Origin: Endozoicomonas sp. SCSIO W0465
Lineage (GTDB): Bacteria > Pseudomonadota > Gammaproteobacteria > Pseudomonadales > Endozoicomonadaceae
NCBI RefSeq assembly: GCF_023716865.1
Contig: NZ_CP092417.1
Span: 4,070,001 to 4,134,000 of the forward strand
Length of the DNA: 64,000 nucleotides
Reading direction: 5' to 3'
Shown here: positions 37,077 through 47,546 of the stretch, one piece after another
How the letters are laid out: each line of letters starts with the position of its first letter
Numbering within the stretch: the stretch's first letter is position 1
Program-made: the position numbers and the translations under genes
Notes under the pieces: generated by a model
Seen by the model: the letters and a program-made list of their open reading frames with translations, nothing else
Told to the model about the DNA's origin: nothing
Databases searched by the model: none

Positions 37077-38650
37077 ATGCTTCCACTTTCTCCTAAACCA
37101 TGGTCAGAACTAACTTTTGGATGTGCTGATTTGGGCGATACTCGACGTACAAAACGACTTGTCAAAGTTGCTGCCGAGCTTTCAGCTCATACCGGTAATT
37201 CTTTGTCATCTTCATGCGAAGGTTATACCGCACTGGTAACTGGAGCTTACCGGCTGATTGAGAATGAGGCCGTAAAGCCTGAAGCAATAGCTGAGGCAGG
37301 CTTTCAGGCAACTGCCAAAATAGCGAGACAGTCTCGCCTACTTCTGGCTCTCGAAGATACAACAACCCTGGGTTATAAACATGCTGTCAGATCCGAGCTT
37401 GGTGATCTTGGAGGTCCTGAAGGCTCTAAAACCAGAGGATTCCACGTCCACTCTGTCTTCTTGGTTGTGCGGATACAGAGCGAAGCATTGGGCTTATTGA
37501 TCAAGAACGATGGGTTAGAGAGGACGTTCAGGGGGAAAAAGAACAACGTCGTCAGCTACCTTACGAGGGAAAGGAAAGCTTTAAGTGGCAAAGAGCCTCT
37601 GAAAACACAGAACAAAGGATGGGGGGTAAAATGCCTGACATCATCAGTGTTTGCGACCGGGAGGCGGATATATACGAATATATGCACTACAAACTGGATA
37701 ACCGACAGCGGTTTGTTGTAAGAGCTACACAAAACAGAATCCTGGTGGATGGGCGAACTCTTATTATTTGATTCCTTAGCTCAGACTGAAGTGTTGGGGA
37801 AATATACGATAGTGGGTTCCTCAAAAAGGAGGTAGAAAGAAGCGAAAGGCAACGCTGCAGGTCAAAAGAAAGAAGATGACAATACAGGCGCCGCAAAGGC
37901 CAGGCGGCAGGCCGGAACCGGTAACTATGAATATTGTGTCGGCTGAAGAGATTGGCAATGACTCCGAAGACCGTTTGCACTGGGTACTATTGACAACTGA
38001 AGATATTGAAACATTCGAAGACTGTCGCTCTATCATTCGATTTCACGAGCTCCGATGGCGAATAGAAGAGTTCCATAAGGCTTGGAAATCGGGAGCAGGA
38101 GTAGAAAGGCTTCGTCTGCAATCTCCGGAGGCTCTATTTTGATTACGAACTGCTCTACAGTGAAAACTGACTGTAGGTCACGAAAAACAAGGATTGGGCA
38201 ACATTACCGGACAATATGCTGACAACCTTTGTAGATAAAGGGCTTCAGCAATGTTCAACCCAGTAGCAGTCTGAAATCCTACAAGAGCCTCTCCGGATAA
38301 CATTGAACGACTTGCGGTCATATTAATGTTTGTCGCTGTCAGACTAATGCAAATCCGTGAAGCATTAATGTTACCGAATGACAGGCAGCACAAAGACAGA
38401 AAGCTTTGGAGTGAAAAAACACTCGCGAATGAGGTGGTCAGTGATGATGAATGGCAGGTTCTCTGGCTAACCTATGAAAAAAAAGCGTTGCCCGATAAGC
38501 CGCCAACAGTCACTTGGCTGCTTCAAACGATTGCTCGGCTTGGTGGTTGGGGTGATTCAAAGCATACAGGGCAGCCCGGCTGGTTAGTGGTATGGGAAGG
38601 CTGGGCGAAATTGCAGGATCGGGTAAAAAACCTGGCAGATAGCCCGGCAG
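37077..38650 (+). pseudogene. IS50-like transposase (copy e), multiply damaged
   Basis: Compared with copies a, b and g it has a lost A near 37468, changes around 37530-37545, an extra G near 37752 and 37816, an extra A near 38629 and the MITE. The frame is therefore broken many times. Several changes are in homopolymers, so assembly error cannot be excluded for those. Confidence 0.85.
38130..38289 (-). mobile_element. 160 bp MITE, copy 2
   Basis: The reverse orientation of copy 1, the same 160 bp length, flanked by the 8 bp duplication TCTCCGGA (38122-38129 and 38290-38297). No reading frame is inside. Confidence 0.82.
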
Positions 38651-38682
38651 TTCAGCGCTGGAGAGATGTGATCAAGAGTCAG

Positions 38683-39240
38683 GTCAAAGAGTGCCCGGAG
38701 TGCTTTGCGCTGATACTCGCAGGCCTGCGGGTTTGCCCAGATTGCAGCTATGAATTTCCTGCCAGGGAAAAACACGAATCAGAAGCCTCAACGGCTGCGT
38801 TGCTCTCTGCCCAGGTTGAACCGGAATGGTTTGAAGTAGATGAAGTCATCTACTCCATCCATGAAAAGTTTGGCAAACCACCCTCTATTCAAGTCAGCTA
38901 TCGCTGCGGCCTTGAAACCATTCGAGAGTGGATCTGCTTCCAACACGGTGGTTATGCCCGACAGAAAGCAGTCATGTGGTGGGTAAAACGCTTCGGCCAC
39001 CTCCCCTGCCCTCAGTTAACAGAAGACGCCTATCAGCAACTGACTGACACCAGAGACATGAAAGAACCCTGCCGTATAGAGGCCATTCAAGATGGCCGCT
39101 GGCAGAAGATTCGAGCCTACGACTTTGCTGTAAAAGCAGGAACACCCAGCGAATGGAATGACAACCCCACAAGCAGGCCACAGCCGACAAAGCTGACGCC
39201 AGCTGGCGTTGATGTTTTTGATACGGATATTGACTTTTAA
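38683..39240 (+). pseudogene. Helicase 3' end, second copy
   Basis: Identical in layout to 20958-21515 (zinc ribbon 'KECPECF'...'VCPDCSYEFP', ending 'FDTDIDF'). It is cargo of the composite transposon and lacks a helicase motor. Confidence 0.75.
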
Positions 39241-39254
39241 TTCAGGGAACTGAA

Positions 39255-39512
39255 ATGAACACAGAATTGCTGCTATATGCCCGCTACGAACAGCCCTACG
39301 TCAGACTGGAAGAGATCTGCCAGGAGTTCTTTGGCCTCAGTGAGCGTAAAGCAAAAATGGCCGCAGCCGCCCAGGAACTGCCCGTTCCGGTGGTTCGGGT
39401 CACCGCCAGCAAAAAATCGCCTATGATGGTAAAGCTCTCAGACTTGGCAGCCTATCTGGACTCCAGGCATGAGACTTACAGCAATACTTGGGAGAAGGTT
39501 CAGGGTGTATAG
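39255..39512 (+). CDS. PrtN-like activator, second copy
   Basis: 85 residues, the same as 21530-21787. It is carried by the composite transposon and keeps its own ribosome site, so it could be expressed from a promoter inside the IS or from read-through. The downstream 33 bp end at the IS66 target GAAAAAAT. Confidence 0.85.
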   Translation: MNTELLLYARYEQPYVRLEEICQEFFGLSERKAKMAAAAQELPVPVVRVTASKKSPMMVKLSDLAAYLDSRHETYSNTWEKVQGV

Positions 39513-40452
39513 TCGTGCTTTGATTGAACTTTTTCTTGAAAAAATGTAACTATTCAGCACTGAGCAAAGGCATATTACAGTAATTCCGAACAGCTCTATG
39601 AAGTGATTGATATATGTCCATTCCCTGTTTTCTGGCAGACGACAAATAGCTGCGAATCCGTGCAAACATAGAACCACCGTCTGCACTCCTGAAGCAGCCT
39701 GAGATTTTCTGCTTTAACTTGGCCATTCGAACATCCCGCTCACTGCCATTGTTATCGAAGGGAATGGTAAAATCTGACATGAAGCGCAGTGTCTCAGCCT
39801 TGAACTCAGTGAGTCGTTTGAAGAGATTGTAAGCTTTAGTATTCTTGACTTTCTTGCGCTTAAGCTCCTCTCGTTGCTTCTCCATATAGACGACTTCTTT
39901 CATTAGAGCCCGCTGAAGCAACCGGTCATAAATCTTCTCGATTCGTTCACAGACAACACTTGGCATCTGTAGCATACCTATGTCTTAAAGCCCTTGCAGT
40001 AATGCCAGGAAAGCCTCAGTAGCTTCATCAATCGCAACGCCAGTTGATTGCTGTCCCTATCAACAACACCCAAAAGCTCCCTCAGGTGATGGGCATTGCA
40101 AAGTACGTGAGTTGCCGCATATGCAAAATAGATTTCCAATGATCATGAACCAGAACGCCTGCAAATGTTAGCAGTATGCCCATCGTGTCCATGGCCTCAC
40201 GACCTCGCTTTTCAGACAAGTAGTAGAGCGTCCATTGTTCATCCCGCATAACGTGTAGCCAGTGCAAAGAGCCCTCGGCCCGCATACCCGTTTCATCGGC
40301 TCCGGCAACAGACGATTCCCGCAAGGCGTCACGAATAACCTCTTCAGTAGAAGCCAGATTTTCATAGGTTCTGGCCACAAAATTGGCGACAGAGCCTGCA
40401 CTTACACTCATTTTATAGAGAGTATTAAAATACTCTGACACGCGCTTAAAAG

Positions 40453-42127
40453 CGGTGTTTGTCAACATAGTTGTCGCCTCAACTTAAGCGGCTTTGCTTA
40501 GTTGATCATCAGCAGGTCTGTCGGGATTCAACCAGACTTCATCAGCCAGATCCCAGTTCCTTGTTGACCTCTTTCCCCAGCGCTCTGGGTGACGTTCTTT
40601 GGCTTGTTCATAAACCTTTCTGCGGTTAGCCATAAGCACCTTGGTTTCACCACGATGCCTTTGCCCGGGTGTCAGAAATTTCAGCCCACTGTGCTTGTGC
40701 TCTTCGTTGTACCATTGGGCAAAACCATGCACCCAGCTACGTGCTGCTTCAAGATCAGCAAATGGCGTGCGCGGATAACCAGGGCGGTATTTCAGGGTTC
40801 TGAATATGGCCTCGGAAAAGGGGTTATCATCACTGACCCGGGGACGACTGAATGAGCTCACGACCCCAAGACGCTGCAGTGTTGACAGCATAGTGCCACC
40901 CTTCATGGGACTACCATTATCTGAGTGCAGAACCAGTGGCCACTCCAAGGCTGCAATTCCCTGTTTGATACAGGCTTTAGTGATCATTTCTGATGCATGC
41001 TCAGCTGATTCGGTTTCATGAATTTCCCATGTAACAATCATACGACTAAAGATGTCTATCACCAGTACAGGTAATAAAACTGCCCCCGTATCGGAGAGCG
41101 CAGATAGGTAATATCCCAGGACCAGACCTGGTTGGGTCCGGTAGCACACCAGGACGTTGGCTTATACCTGTTTGGCTTGGCAGCACTGCCCCGATGATGC
41201 TGTTGCCCTGTTTCCTCCAACACCCGGTAAAATGTCCTTTCAGACCCCATATAGAGACCTTCATCTAACAATGTGGGCACAATCTGGCTGGGCGGAAGGC
41301 TTTTGAACCGCTCGCTGTTACAGACGTCAACAATCGCCTGTCGCTCAGCTTCAGAAAACTTGTTAACCGGTTCTGGCCTGTCAGCATTTTTGCGATTATC
41401 TGCGCGCACGTCATCACCCTGCATCCAGCGTTGTACAGTTCTTTCTGTAAGACCAAGGGCTTTGCAGGCTTTTGACTGACGAGCCCCATCTTTAACTGCC
41501 TGTTTAATCAGGCTAACAGCATTTTGTCGATCCGGGAGAGAGACTAATCGTCCTCTGGCGCCCCCCAGATCTCTTGGGCCTTTTTTGTGAGTACCAGCAA
41601 GGCAGCAGTTTCTGCTAACGCCTTGTCCTTGCGATTGAGTTCACGCTCAAGCTTTTTGATGGTTTTCTTATCTTTTTTTGTGTTCGTCAGACAGCGCCTT
41701 ACGCTGTTTTGACTGACTTTCAGGCTGGACAGAAACACTGTTAATAAAGGCAGCCTTCCACTGCTGAATTTGTTCAGCAAACAGACCTTTTTTACGACAG
41801 TATTCAGCCATTTCTGCTTCATTTAACGCAGCCGTTTCAATGATTACGGCTAACTTGTTTTCAGTTGTCCATTGATCTGGATTCTTTCCGTCGCCCGGCA
41901 CAGGCACTCCTTTAGATACTGCTTTCTTTCGCCAAGTGTACAGGGTCACATCAGAGATACCAGTCTCACGTACCAACTGCGAAACTGGCACATTATTGGG
42001 TGGCATCATCTTCTGAATGATGGACTCTTTGAACTCTTCTGAATAGCGGGCCATTGATTACTCATAGACCGCCCCCTGTTGAGATTTCTAATTTCAGGAG
42101 AGGCGACAACTATGCTGACACAGGGGG
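40453..42127 (-). mobile_element. IS3-family element
   Basis: The ends contain the inverted repeat TGT..GTCA[A/G]CATAGTTGTCGCCT, with 4 bp duplication AAAG (40449-40452 and 42128-42131). It is inserted in IS66 copy 1. Confidence 0.8.
40484..42054 (-). pseudogene. IS3-family OrfA/OrfB transposase, frameshifted
   Basis: OrfA (41668-42054) has the helix-turn-helix 'VSQLVRETGISDVTLYTWRK'. A run of seven A then G near 41678 resembles an IS3 slippery site and leads to the leucine-zipper frame ending 41544. OrfB has the rve integrase core: 'GPNQVWSWDITYLRSPIRGQ', 'LVIDIFSRMIVTWEIHETES' and 'LVLHSDNGSPM'. A further single-base shift near 41060 splits OrfB, so it is likely inactive. Confidence 0.8.
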
Positions 42128-42918
42128 AAAGGCAGGAAATGGTATTGGTTAAGATAGACGGCCATAGCCTGTGTGGCTGAGCCATATTGTGCGGCAGCGG
42201 TAACACCTTCCGGGAATTCAGCCTGATTCCGACAACCACAAGTGCAGATTTTTACTTCAGCTCTATGGGCCGTTACTTCAAATTCACCCGGTCTCCCTGG
42301 TTCAAACACCTGTCGTTCAATATATTTGACCGGCTCACTATCAAGAAGAGACGCCTGACATTTATTGCATTCTTTAACCGGAAGGTACTCAATATAGTCA
42401 GGGATATCGACCTGTTTAAGACAAGTGCCCTGATGCCCTTTCTTTCCACCGGCTTTATTACCAGAAGACTGTCTCAGACTTTTAGGATTGGGTTTTTCAT
42501 CCGATGGATCGGTACCTTTATCTGCGGAAAGGTCGTCAGAATGATCTGGAGAATTACTGTTTTTACAAGGTTTTTGATAACCATCAGACGATGGCGGCTT
42601 GCTGCTGTTTTGACTGTTCTTGCCAACCTTTTCTTCCAATTCTCGACATCGCTCTTCCAGACAGGCAACTCTCATCCGCAGCTCTGCATTCTCTTTCAAG
42701 AGAATCTCAGCCGACATAGTTGCGGGTAGTTCTGGAATCATGCTGGCGAATATTGTGGAAAAATGGTGCTTAAGAGGATGGTATAAAAATCAGAAAATTC
42801 CAGATTTATGTGGGGGTGCTGAACAGTTACGAAAAAATTATCAAATAGTTCAGCCTAATGAATAAATTAGCTGCATATATGCCTTTTTATATACTTATCG
42901 TATACTTGCCGATAATTT

Positions 42919-43128
42919 ATGAACACATCAGAGATAAAGGAAATGGCTAAAGCAACTGTCTTCGATATAGCTACCTATATCCTCAAAAAGCAAGGGGATA
43001 TGTCGGCTATGAAGCTTCAGAAGCTTGTCTACTACAGCCAAGCCTGGTCTTTGGTTTGGGACGATAAGCCGCTATTTCAAAGCAGAATTGAAGCTTGGGC
43101 TAATGGTCCCGTATCACCTCAGTTATAT
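42919..43128 (+). pseudogene. Panacea gene 5' half, second copy
   Basis: Seventy codons identical to 21901-22110, ending at the border of IS50-like copy f. The 3' half is absent here, which shows the unit moved after the IS insertion at 22111. Confidence 0.88.
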
Positions 43129-44622
43129 CTGTCTCTTGATCACAAATAGCTACCTTGTTCTATCATTTCTCACTGATAAAACAGGTCATGCTTCCACTTT
43201 CTCCTAAACCATGGTCAGAACTAACTTTTGGATGTGCTGATTTGGGCGATACTCGACGTACAAAACGACTTGTCAAAGTTGCTGCCGAGCTTTCAGCTCA
43301 TACCGGTAATTCTTTGTCATCTTCATGCGAAGGTTATACCGCACTGGTAACTGGAGCTTACCGGCTGATTGAGAATGAGGCCGTAAAGCCTGAAGCAATA
43401 GCTGAGGCAGGCTTTCAGGCAACTGCCAAAATAGCGAGACAGTCTCGCCTACTTCTGGCTCTCGAAGATACAACAACCCTGGGTTATAAACATGCTGTCA
43501 GATCCGAGCTTGGTGATCTTGGAGGTCCTGAAGGCTCTAAAACCAGAGGATTCCACGTCCACTCTGTCTTCTGGTTGATGCGGATACAGAGCGAAGCATT
43601 GGGCTTATTGATCAAGAACGATGGGTTAGAGAGGACGTTCAGCGGGGGAAAAAGAACCAACGTCGTCAGCTACTTACGAGGGAAAGGAAAGCTTAAGTGG
43701 CAAAGAGCCTCTGAAAACACAGAACAAAGGATGGGGGGTAAAATGCCTGACATCATCAGTGTTTGCGACCGGGAGGCGGATATATACGAATATATGCACT
43801 ACAAACTGGATAACCGACAGCGTTTGTTGTAAGAGCTACACAAAACAGAATCCTGGTGGATGGCGAACTCTTATTATTTGATTCCTTAGCTCAGACTGAA
43901 GTGTTGGGGAAATATACGATAGTGGTTCCTCAAAAAGGAGGTAGAAAGAAGCGAAAGGCAACGCTGCAGGTCAAAAGAAAGAAGATGACAATACAGGCGC
44001 CGCAAAGGCCAGGCGGCAGGCCGGAACCGGTAACTATGAATATTGTGTCGGCTGAAGAGATTGGCAATGACTCCGAAGACCGTTTGCACTGGGTACTATT
44101 GACAACTGAAGATATTGAAACATTCGAAGACTGTCGCTCTATCATTCGATTTTACGAGCTCCGATGGCGAATAGAAGAGTTCCATAAGGCTTGGAAATCG
44201 GGAGCAGGAGTAGAAAGGCTTCGTCTGCAATCTCCGGATAACATTGAACGACTTGCGGTCATATTAATGTTTGTCGCTGTCAGACTAATGCAAATCCGTG
44301 AAGCATTAATGTTACCGAATGACAGGCAGCACAAAGACAGAAAGCTTTGGAGTGAAAAAACACTCGCGAATGAGGTGGTCAGTGATGATGAATGGCAGGT
44401 TCTCTGGCTAACCTATGAAAAAAAAGCGTTGCCCGATAAGCCGCCAACAGTCACTTGGCTGCTTCAAACGATTGCTCGGCTTGGTGGTTGGGGTGATTCA
44501 AAGCATACAGGGCAGCCCGGCTGGTTAGTGGTATGGGAAGGCTGGGCGAAATTGCAGGATCGGGTAAAAACCTGGCAGATAGCCCGGCAGTTCAGCGCTG
44601 GAGAGATGTGATCAAGAGTCAG
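43129..44622 (+). mobile_element. IS50-like element (copy f)
   Basis: This copy is 1494 bp, four bases shorter than intact copies. It forms the right end of the composite transposon. Confidence 0.9.
43188..44611 (+). pseudogene. IS50-like transposase (copy f), frameshifted
   Basis: Four single-base losses (near 43570, 43673, 43693 and 43823) break the N-terminal half; the C-terminal 251 residues remain open. All four fall in short homopolymers. Confidence 0.87.
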
Positions 44623-44631
44623 CATCAATAC

Positions 44632-45349
44632 CCGGAGCACCCTTGTTGCTTTTGACCTGTTTCCATGCACTTGCCAGATTAGCCGGTTCAAGTACGCAAT
44701 TTAGTAGATCATGGTTCAAAGCTGGTTAAAGATTCTGTCGCCAAGTACGGTGAGTCGCCGGACGGCTGCATCGCCTTGAGGGAATCAGTCTCCTCTTTGT
44801 CGTCGATGTTCGGCCCTTCGCTAACGACTTCCCATCCGTTAATGGCTTCTGTCGTACAGCTACTATGGCCTCTGCTGACTTCTGTCCAATCACCACGCGG
44901 AGTTACCTCTGCTGGCGCTATTGGTTGCCATCGGGTTTGCTCGAACAGGATGATGAGACCTGTTCGCCGAGCCTGTTGTAACCAGTGGCTGAGAACTGGG
45001 AATTACCAATCGCATGTTGAACAGATCTCCCCGGATAAGGACATGAACTTTCAGTGCACAACCGCCGCATTTACCGTGTCTCACGAACCATAGGGCTTTG
45101 TGATCCTTGGCTCACTCGCCCAGAGACTCAGCCTTATATGCGATTTCTGTACGTCGGCTCGCACCTTTGCACTCAGACTGCCTCCGCACAGCCCCTCGCG
45201 GGACTGCACTTGCCTTAAGCTAGTGGTTGTCATCAGCAGGCGTCTTTACCGCCAGTCAGATGTAGGTTCTCCCACAGGGGACTTTCACCCCATCAGTTCA
45301 TGCCCATGCCGGGCGTACCAAGCGGTTCCAAGTGACGCCTACGGCGCAC
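44632..45349 (-). ncRNA. Group II intron 1, 5' ribozyme domains
   Basis: The minus strand begins GTGCGCCGTAGGCG at 45349, the GUGYG start of group II introns. It runs about 630 bases of structured, ORF-poor sequence before the RT start. Typical internal text such as GGTGAAAGTCCCC is present. The 3' domains (V and VI) are missing because the intron is truncated near 36095. The 5' border lies 12 bp after the stop codon of the 342-residue protein gene. Confidence 0.75.
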
Positions 45350-45361
45350 TTGAACCAAACG

Positions 45362-46390
45362 TTACATGGCTGAAGCTGTTCCTGCGGAAGGATGTGGTGG
45401 AAGTTCATCATTTTTATAAATTACTTCATAGTATTGAAGAGGCATTCCGATATAACTCCCGTAGGCATTAATGATTGCTTCAATCGTATGAAAGTAAAGT
45501 TTGCTATGACCAATTATGCCAAAACAAATCCCTTCTCCTATGTACATGCAATAGTGCATTCTACCAGTCCTACCTAACATCTTAAATGTTGAAATATTCT
45601 TTGAAAACGATGATTCATGAACTGTTTCCAAAGAGTTAAATTCTCTTCTAACGTCATGGCTAGGAAGAATTGTAATTCCAGTATTTAAATACTCTAACAG
45701 GTCAGTGCATGAAGGAAAAAATGGATTTACTCTTACTTCCAAAAAATTACATAGCCCTTGTTGAAAGCAGCGTCTAAGTCGCTGAGAAATCAAATCAGAA
45801 CATGTATAAGTTGTTGAGTGACCATTTCTATTAATAGTAAAAGATATGGGATTCATCATAGACTGAGCTAAAAGCTCATTCAGTTTTTTATTGTTATTAC
45901 ACTTATGAATGTCAATTCCATTAAATTCATGACCATCTATAGAAAATACTAACGCTTCTAGCGGAAACGCCCTGCCTCTATAAGGGCCAGTAACAGCATA
46001 AACATTTTCTTTTTTGTCTGTAACAACAATATTTAATGACAAAGTATTTTGACATGACTCTAGTTTTTCTAGATTACCAGTGGCTCGATAATCAGAAAAG
46101 TATTGTTTGGCAAAACATAGGTCTATTGCTGGTTTTAAATTTGATGCAACACCTTTGACATGAGTTAATTGAGACTTACAGGCTTCACGAACATTAGACC
46201 ATGCGTCGTCTGATTTTATTTGATTACGAGTTTCACCGTAATCTGAAAATAATTGTTTGGCCCGATTTAAGGTTATCTCATCTTCAGTTACGTTTCTATT
46301 GAATGCAGTTGCTTGAGTATGAATCTCTGAGCTGGTACCTCTCTGCACAATATTTTCAAATAAACGGGCAGAGCTTTCTGTAGGTTGCAT
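45362..46390 (-). CDS. Unrecognised 342-residue protein
   Basis: I do not recognise this protein. It is moderately AT-rich compared with the phage genes, lacks a signal peptide or clear membrane span, and contains a repeated 'QLFSDYGETRN' / 'QYFSDYRATGN' segment (about residues 47 and 95). The central part has 'AVTGPYRGRAFPLEALVFSI', and a late hydrophobic, Gly-rich part 'YCMYIGEGICFGIIGHSKLYF'. It ends 'HPSAGTASAM' 12 bp from a group II intron. The start is followed by an acidic N-terminus; a weak GGAGATAAC precedes it. It may be a host-interaction protein, but that is speculation. Confidence 0.65.
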   Translation of the reverse strand: MQPTESSARLFENIVQRGTSSEIHTQATAFNRNVTEDEITLNRAKQLFSDYGETRNQIKSDDAWSNVREACKSQLTHVKGVASNLKPAIDLCFAKQYFSDYRATGNLEKLESCQNTLSLNIVVTDKKENVYAVTGPYRGRAFPLEALVFSIDGHEFNGIDIHKCNNNKKLNELLAQSMMNPISFTINRNGHSTTYTCSDLISQRLRRCFQQGLCNFLEVRVNPFFPSCTDLLEYLNTGITILPSHDVRREFNSLETVHESSFSKNISTFKMLGRTGRMHYCMYIGEGICFGIIGHSKLYFHTIEAIINAYGSYIGMPLQYYEVIYKNDELPPHPSAGTASAM

Positions 46391-46599
46391 TGTTATCTCC
46401 AGATAATATTTTACAAGTAATAGGGTAAACAGCTTTCATATTGGGAGCAAGGCAAGTAGCCAGATACTTATGTTTGTTTAGAAAAAAAGTCTTTAATTAA
46501 GTTTCAGATTTCAGATTTCAGATGGGTACTCTCTCGATTTGATAAATGACTCAATAGTCAACTAAAACTTTGCCTGACAGATAGTTTTAGTTTTGTGCG
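46391..46599. other. Gene-free AT-rich stretch
   Basis: No reading frame of note. It contains three tandem copies of TTTCAGA (about 46501-46521) and the putative promoter side of the unknown gene; the far side merges into the left end of the IS1595 remnant, whose terminus I could not define. Confidence 0.5.
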
Positions 46600-47546
46600 G
46601 GCTCCAAAATGTCCTCATTGTGGATCGGAAGCCCTTCAGCGCTGGGGAAAAGGAACAAACGCCAACGATTTCGGTGCAAGGTTTGCCGAAAAACACTGAA
46701 CGCTTTTTCCAAAATACCTTTGGCCCGTTTAAGACGCCCTGAAGCATGGCCGACATATCTTGAGGAAATGACCCACTCTTTAACGCTTCGCCCGGCTGCC
46801 AAGCAATGCGGAGTTTCGTTAAATACATCATTCCGTTGGCGACATCGTTTTTTACAGGTCATTGAGCATGATCAGGCACCAGAACTCAGTGGTATTACCG
46901 AACTCGATGAAACTTTTTTTCGCGAATCTTTTAAAGGTCAGTAACTATTCAGCACTGAGCAAAGGCATATTACAGTAATTCCGAACAGCTCTATGAAGTG
47001 ATTGATATATGTCCATTCCCTGTTTTCTGGCAGACGACAAATAGCTGCGAATCCGTGCAAACATAGAACCACCGTCTGCACTCCTGAAGCAGCCTGAGAT
47101 TTTCTGCTTTAACTTGGCCATTCGAACATCCCGCTCACTGCCATTGTTATCGAAGGGAATGGTAAAATCTGACATGAAGCGCAGTGTCTCAGCCTTGAAC
47201 TCAGTGAGTCGTTTGAAGAGATTGTAAGCTTTAGTATTCTTGACTTTCTTGCGCTTAAGCTCCTCTCGTTGCTTCTCCATATAGACGACTTCTTTCATTT
47301 GCATATTCTGGTAACTCTTGAACACTCATTCTGGTAACACTTGAACACCCATTCTGGTAACACTTGAACACCTATTCTGGTTTCTTTTGAACACTTTTTG
47401 ATGATTTCCAGAATCACCGTTCAAGCTTCCAGAAACGCTGTTCAACAGACCATAAACCGGTCTAATACAGCTAACAAATATCTTCTTATGCATTGATTTT
47501 CCATAACTTTGGCCGTTCTTATCTGTACCAAGAGAGGGAACCGGCC

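Larger units (their letters stand above)
36725..38682 (+). mobile_element. IS50-like element with inverted end duplication (copy e)
   Basis: The same variant as copy a: a 293 bp inverted right end followed by the element (37018-38682), with a MITE inserted at 38130. The transposase frame has several single-base gains and losses. Confidence 0.88.
39550..42741 (-). pseudogene. IS66 TnpC-type transposase (copy 1), broken
   Basis: The N-terminal part (42128-42741) has a leucine-zipper-like start and 'GKNSQNSSKPPSSDG', then the zinc motif 'CTCGC'. The DDE part (39550-40452) has 'VAGADETGMRAEGSLHWLHV' and 'NNGSERDVRMAKLKQKISG'. It is split by the IS3 element, and lost single bases near 39987 and 40131 shift the frame relative to copy 2. 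Confidence 0.88.
39546..42830 (-). mobile_element. IS66-like element (copy 1) with nested IS3
   Basis: The termini are GTAACTATTCAGCAC and GTGCTGAACAGTTAC, with 8 bp duplication GAAAAAAT (39538-39545 and 42831-42838). It carries only a tnpC-type gene; no TnpA/TnpB is seen. It is interrupted by an IS3-family element at 40453-42127. Confidence 0.9.
36725..44622 (+). mobile_element. Composite transposon copy inserted in the intron RT gene
   Basis: The order matches 19168-23608: IS50-like variant (36725-38682), helicase 3' end, prtN, Panacea 5' half, IS50-like (43129-44622). The unit is flanked by the 9 bp duplication CATCAATAC. It is larger than the donor because an IS66 (itself holding an IS3) and a 160 bp MITE inserted later, each with its own target duplication. 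The size difference is fully accounted for, apart from a net loss of 4 bp. Confidence 0.9.
36095..44719 (-). pseudogene. Group II intron reverse transcriptase, split by a composite transposon
   Basis: The N-terminus lies at 44623-44719 (possible TTG start; 'NLASAWKQVKSNKGAPGID'). The frame resumes at 36724 with 'GVTIEAYPDF' and runs to about 36095 through 'RPGRSAHDGVRQVKQLI', 'DLSKFFDTVNHD', 'GMPQGGPLSPLLSN' and the YxDD box in the variant form 'FARYCDDFVIL'. The X/maturase domain is missing because the fragment stops at the drmA junction. The nine bases CATCAATAC are repeated at the two break points (36716-36724, 44623-44631). Confidence 0.88.

Noticed and set aside
42504..42865. + strand frames repeated at three IS66 copies
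   Set aside because: They are shadows of the TnpC gene on the other strand, conserved only because the IS is repeated.
44776..45093. 105-codon + strand frame
   Set aside because: It is antisense to the structured 5' region of group II intron 1, with no protein-like character.
47305..47396. Regular ~24 bp repeats resembling a short CRISPR array
   Set aside because: There are only four imperfect units without true spacers, and inverted partners occur at 49900-49945. They are IS21 terminal transposase-binding repeats.
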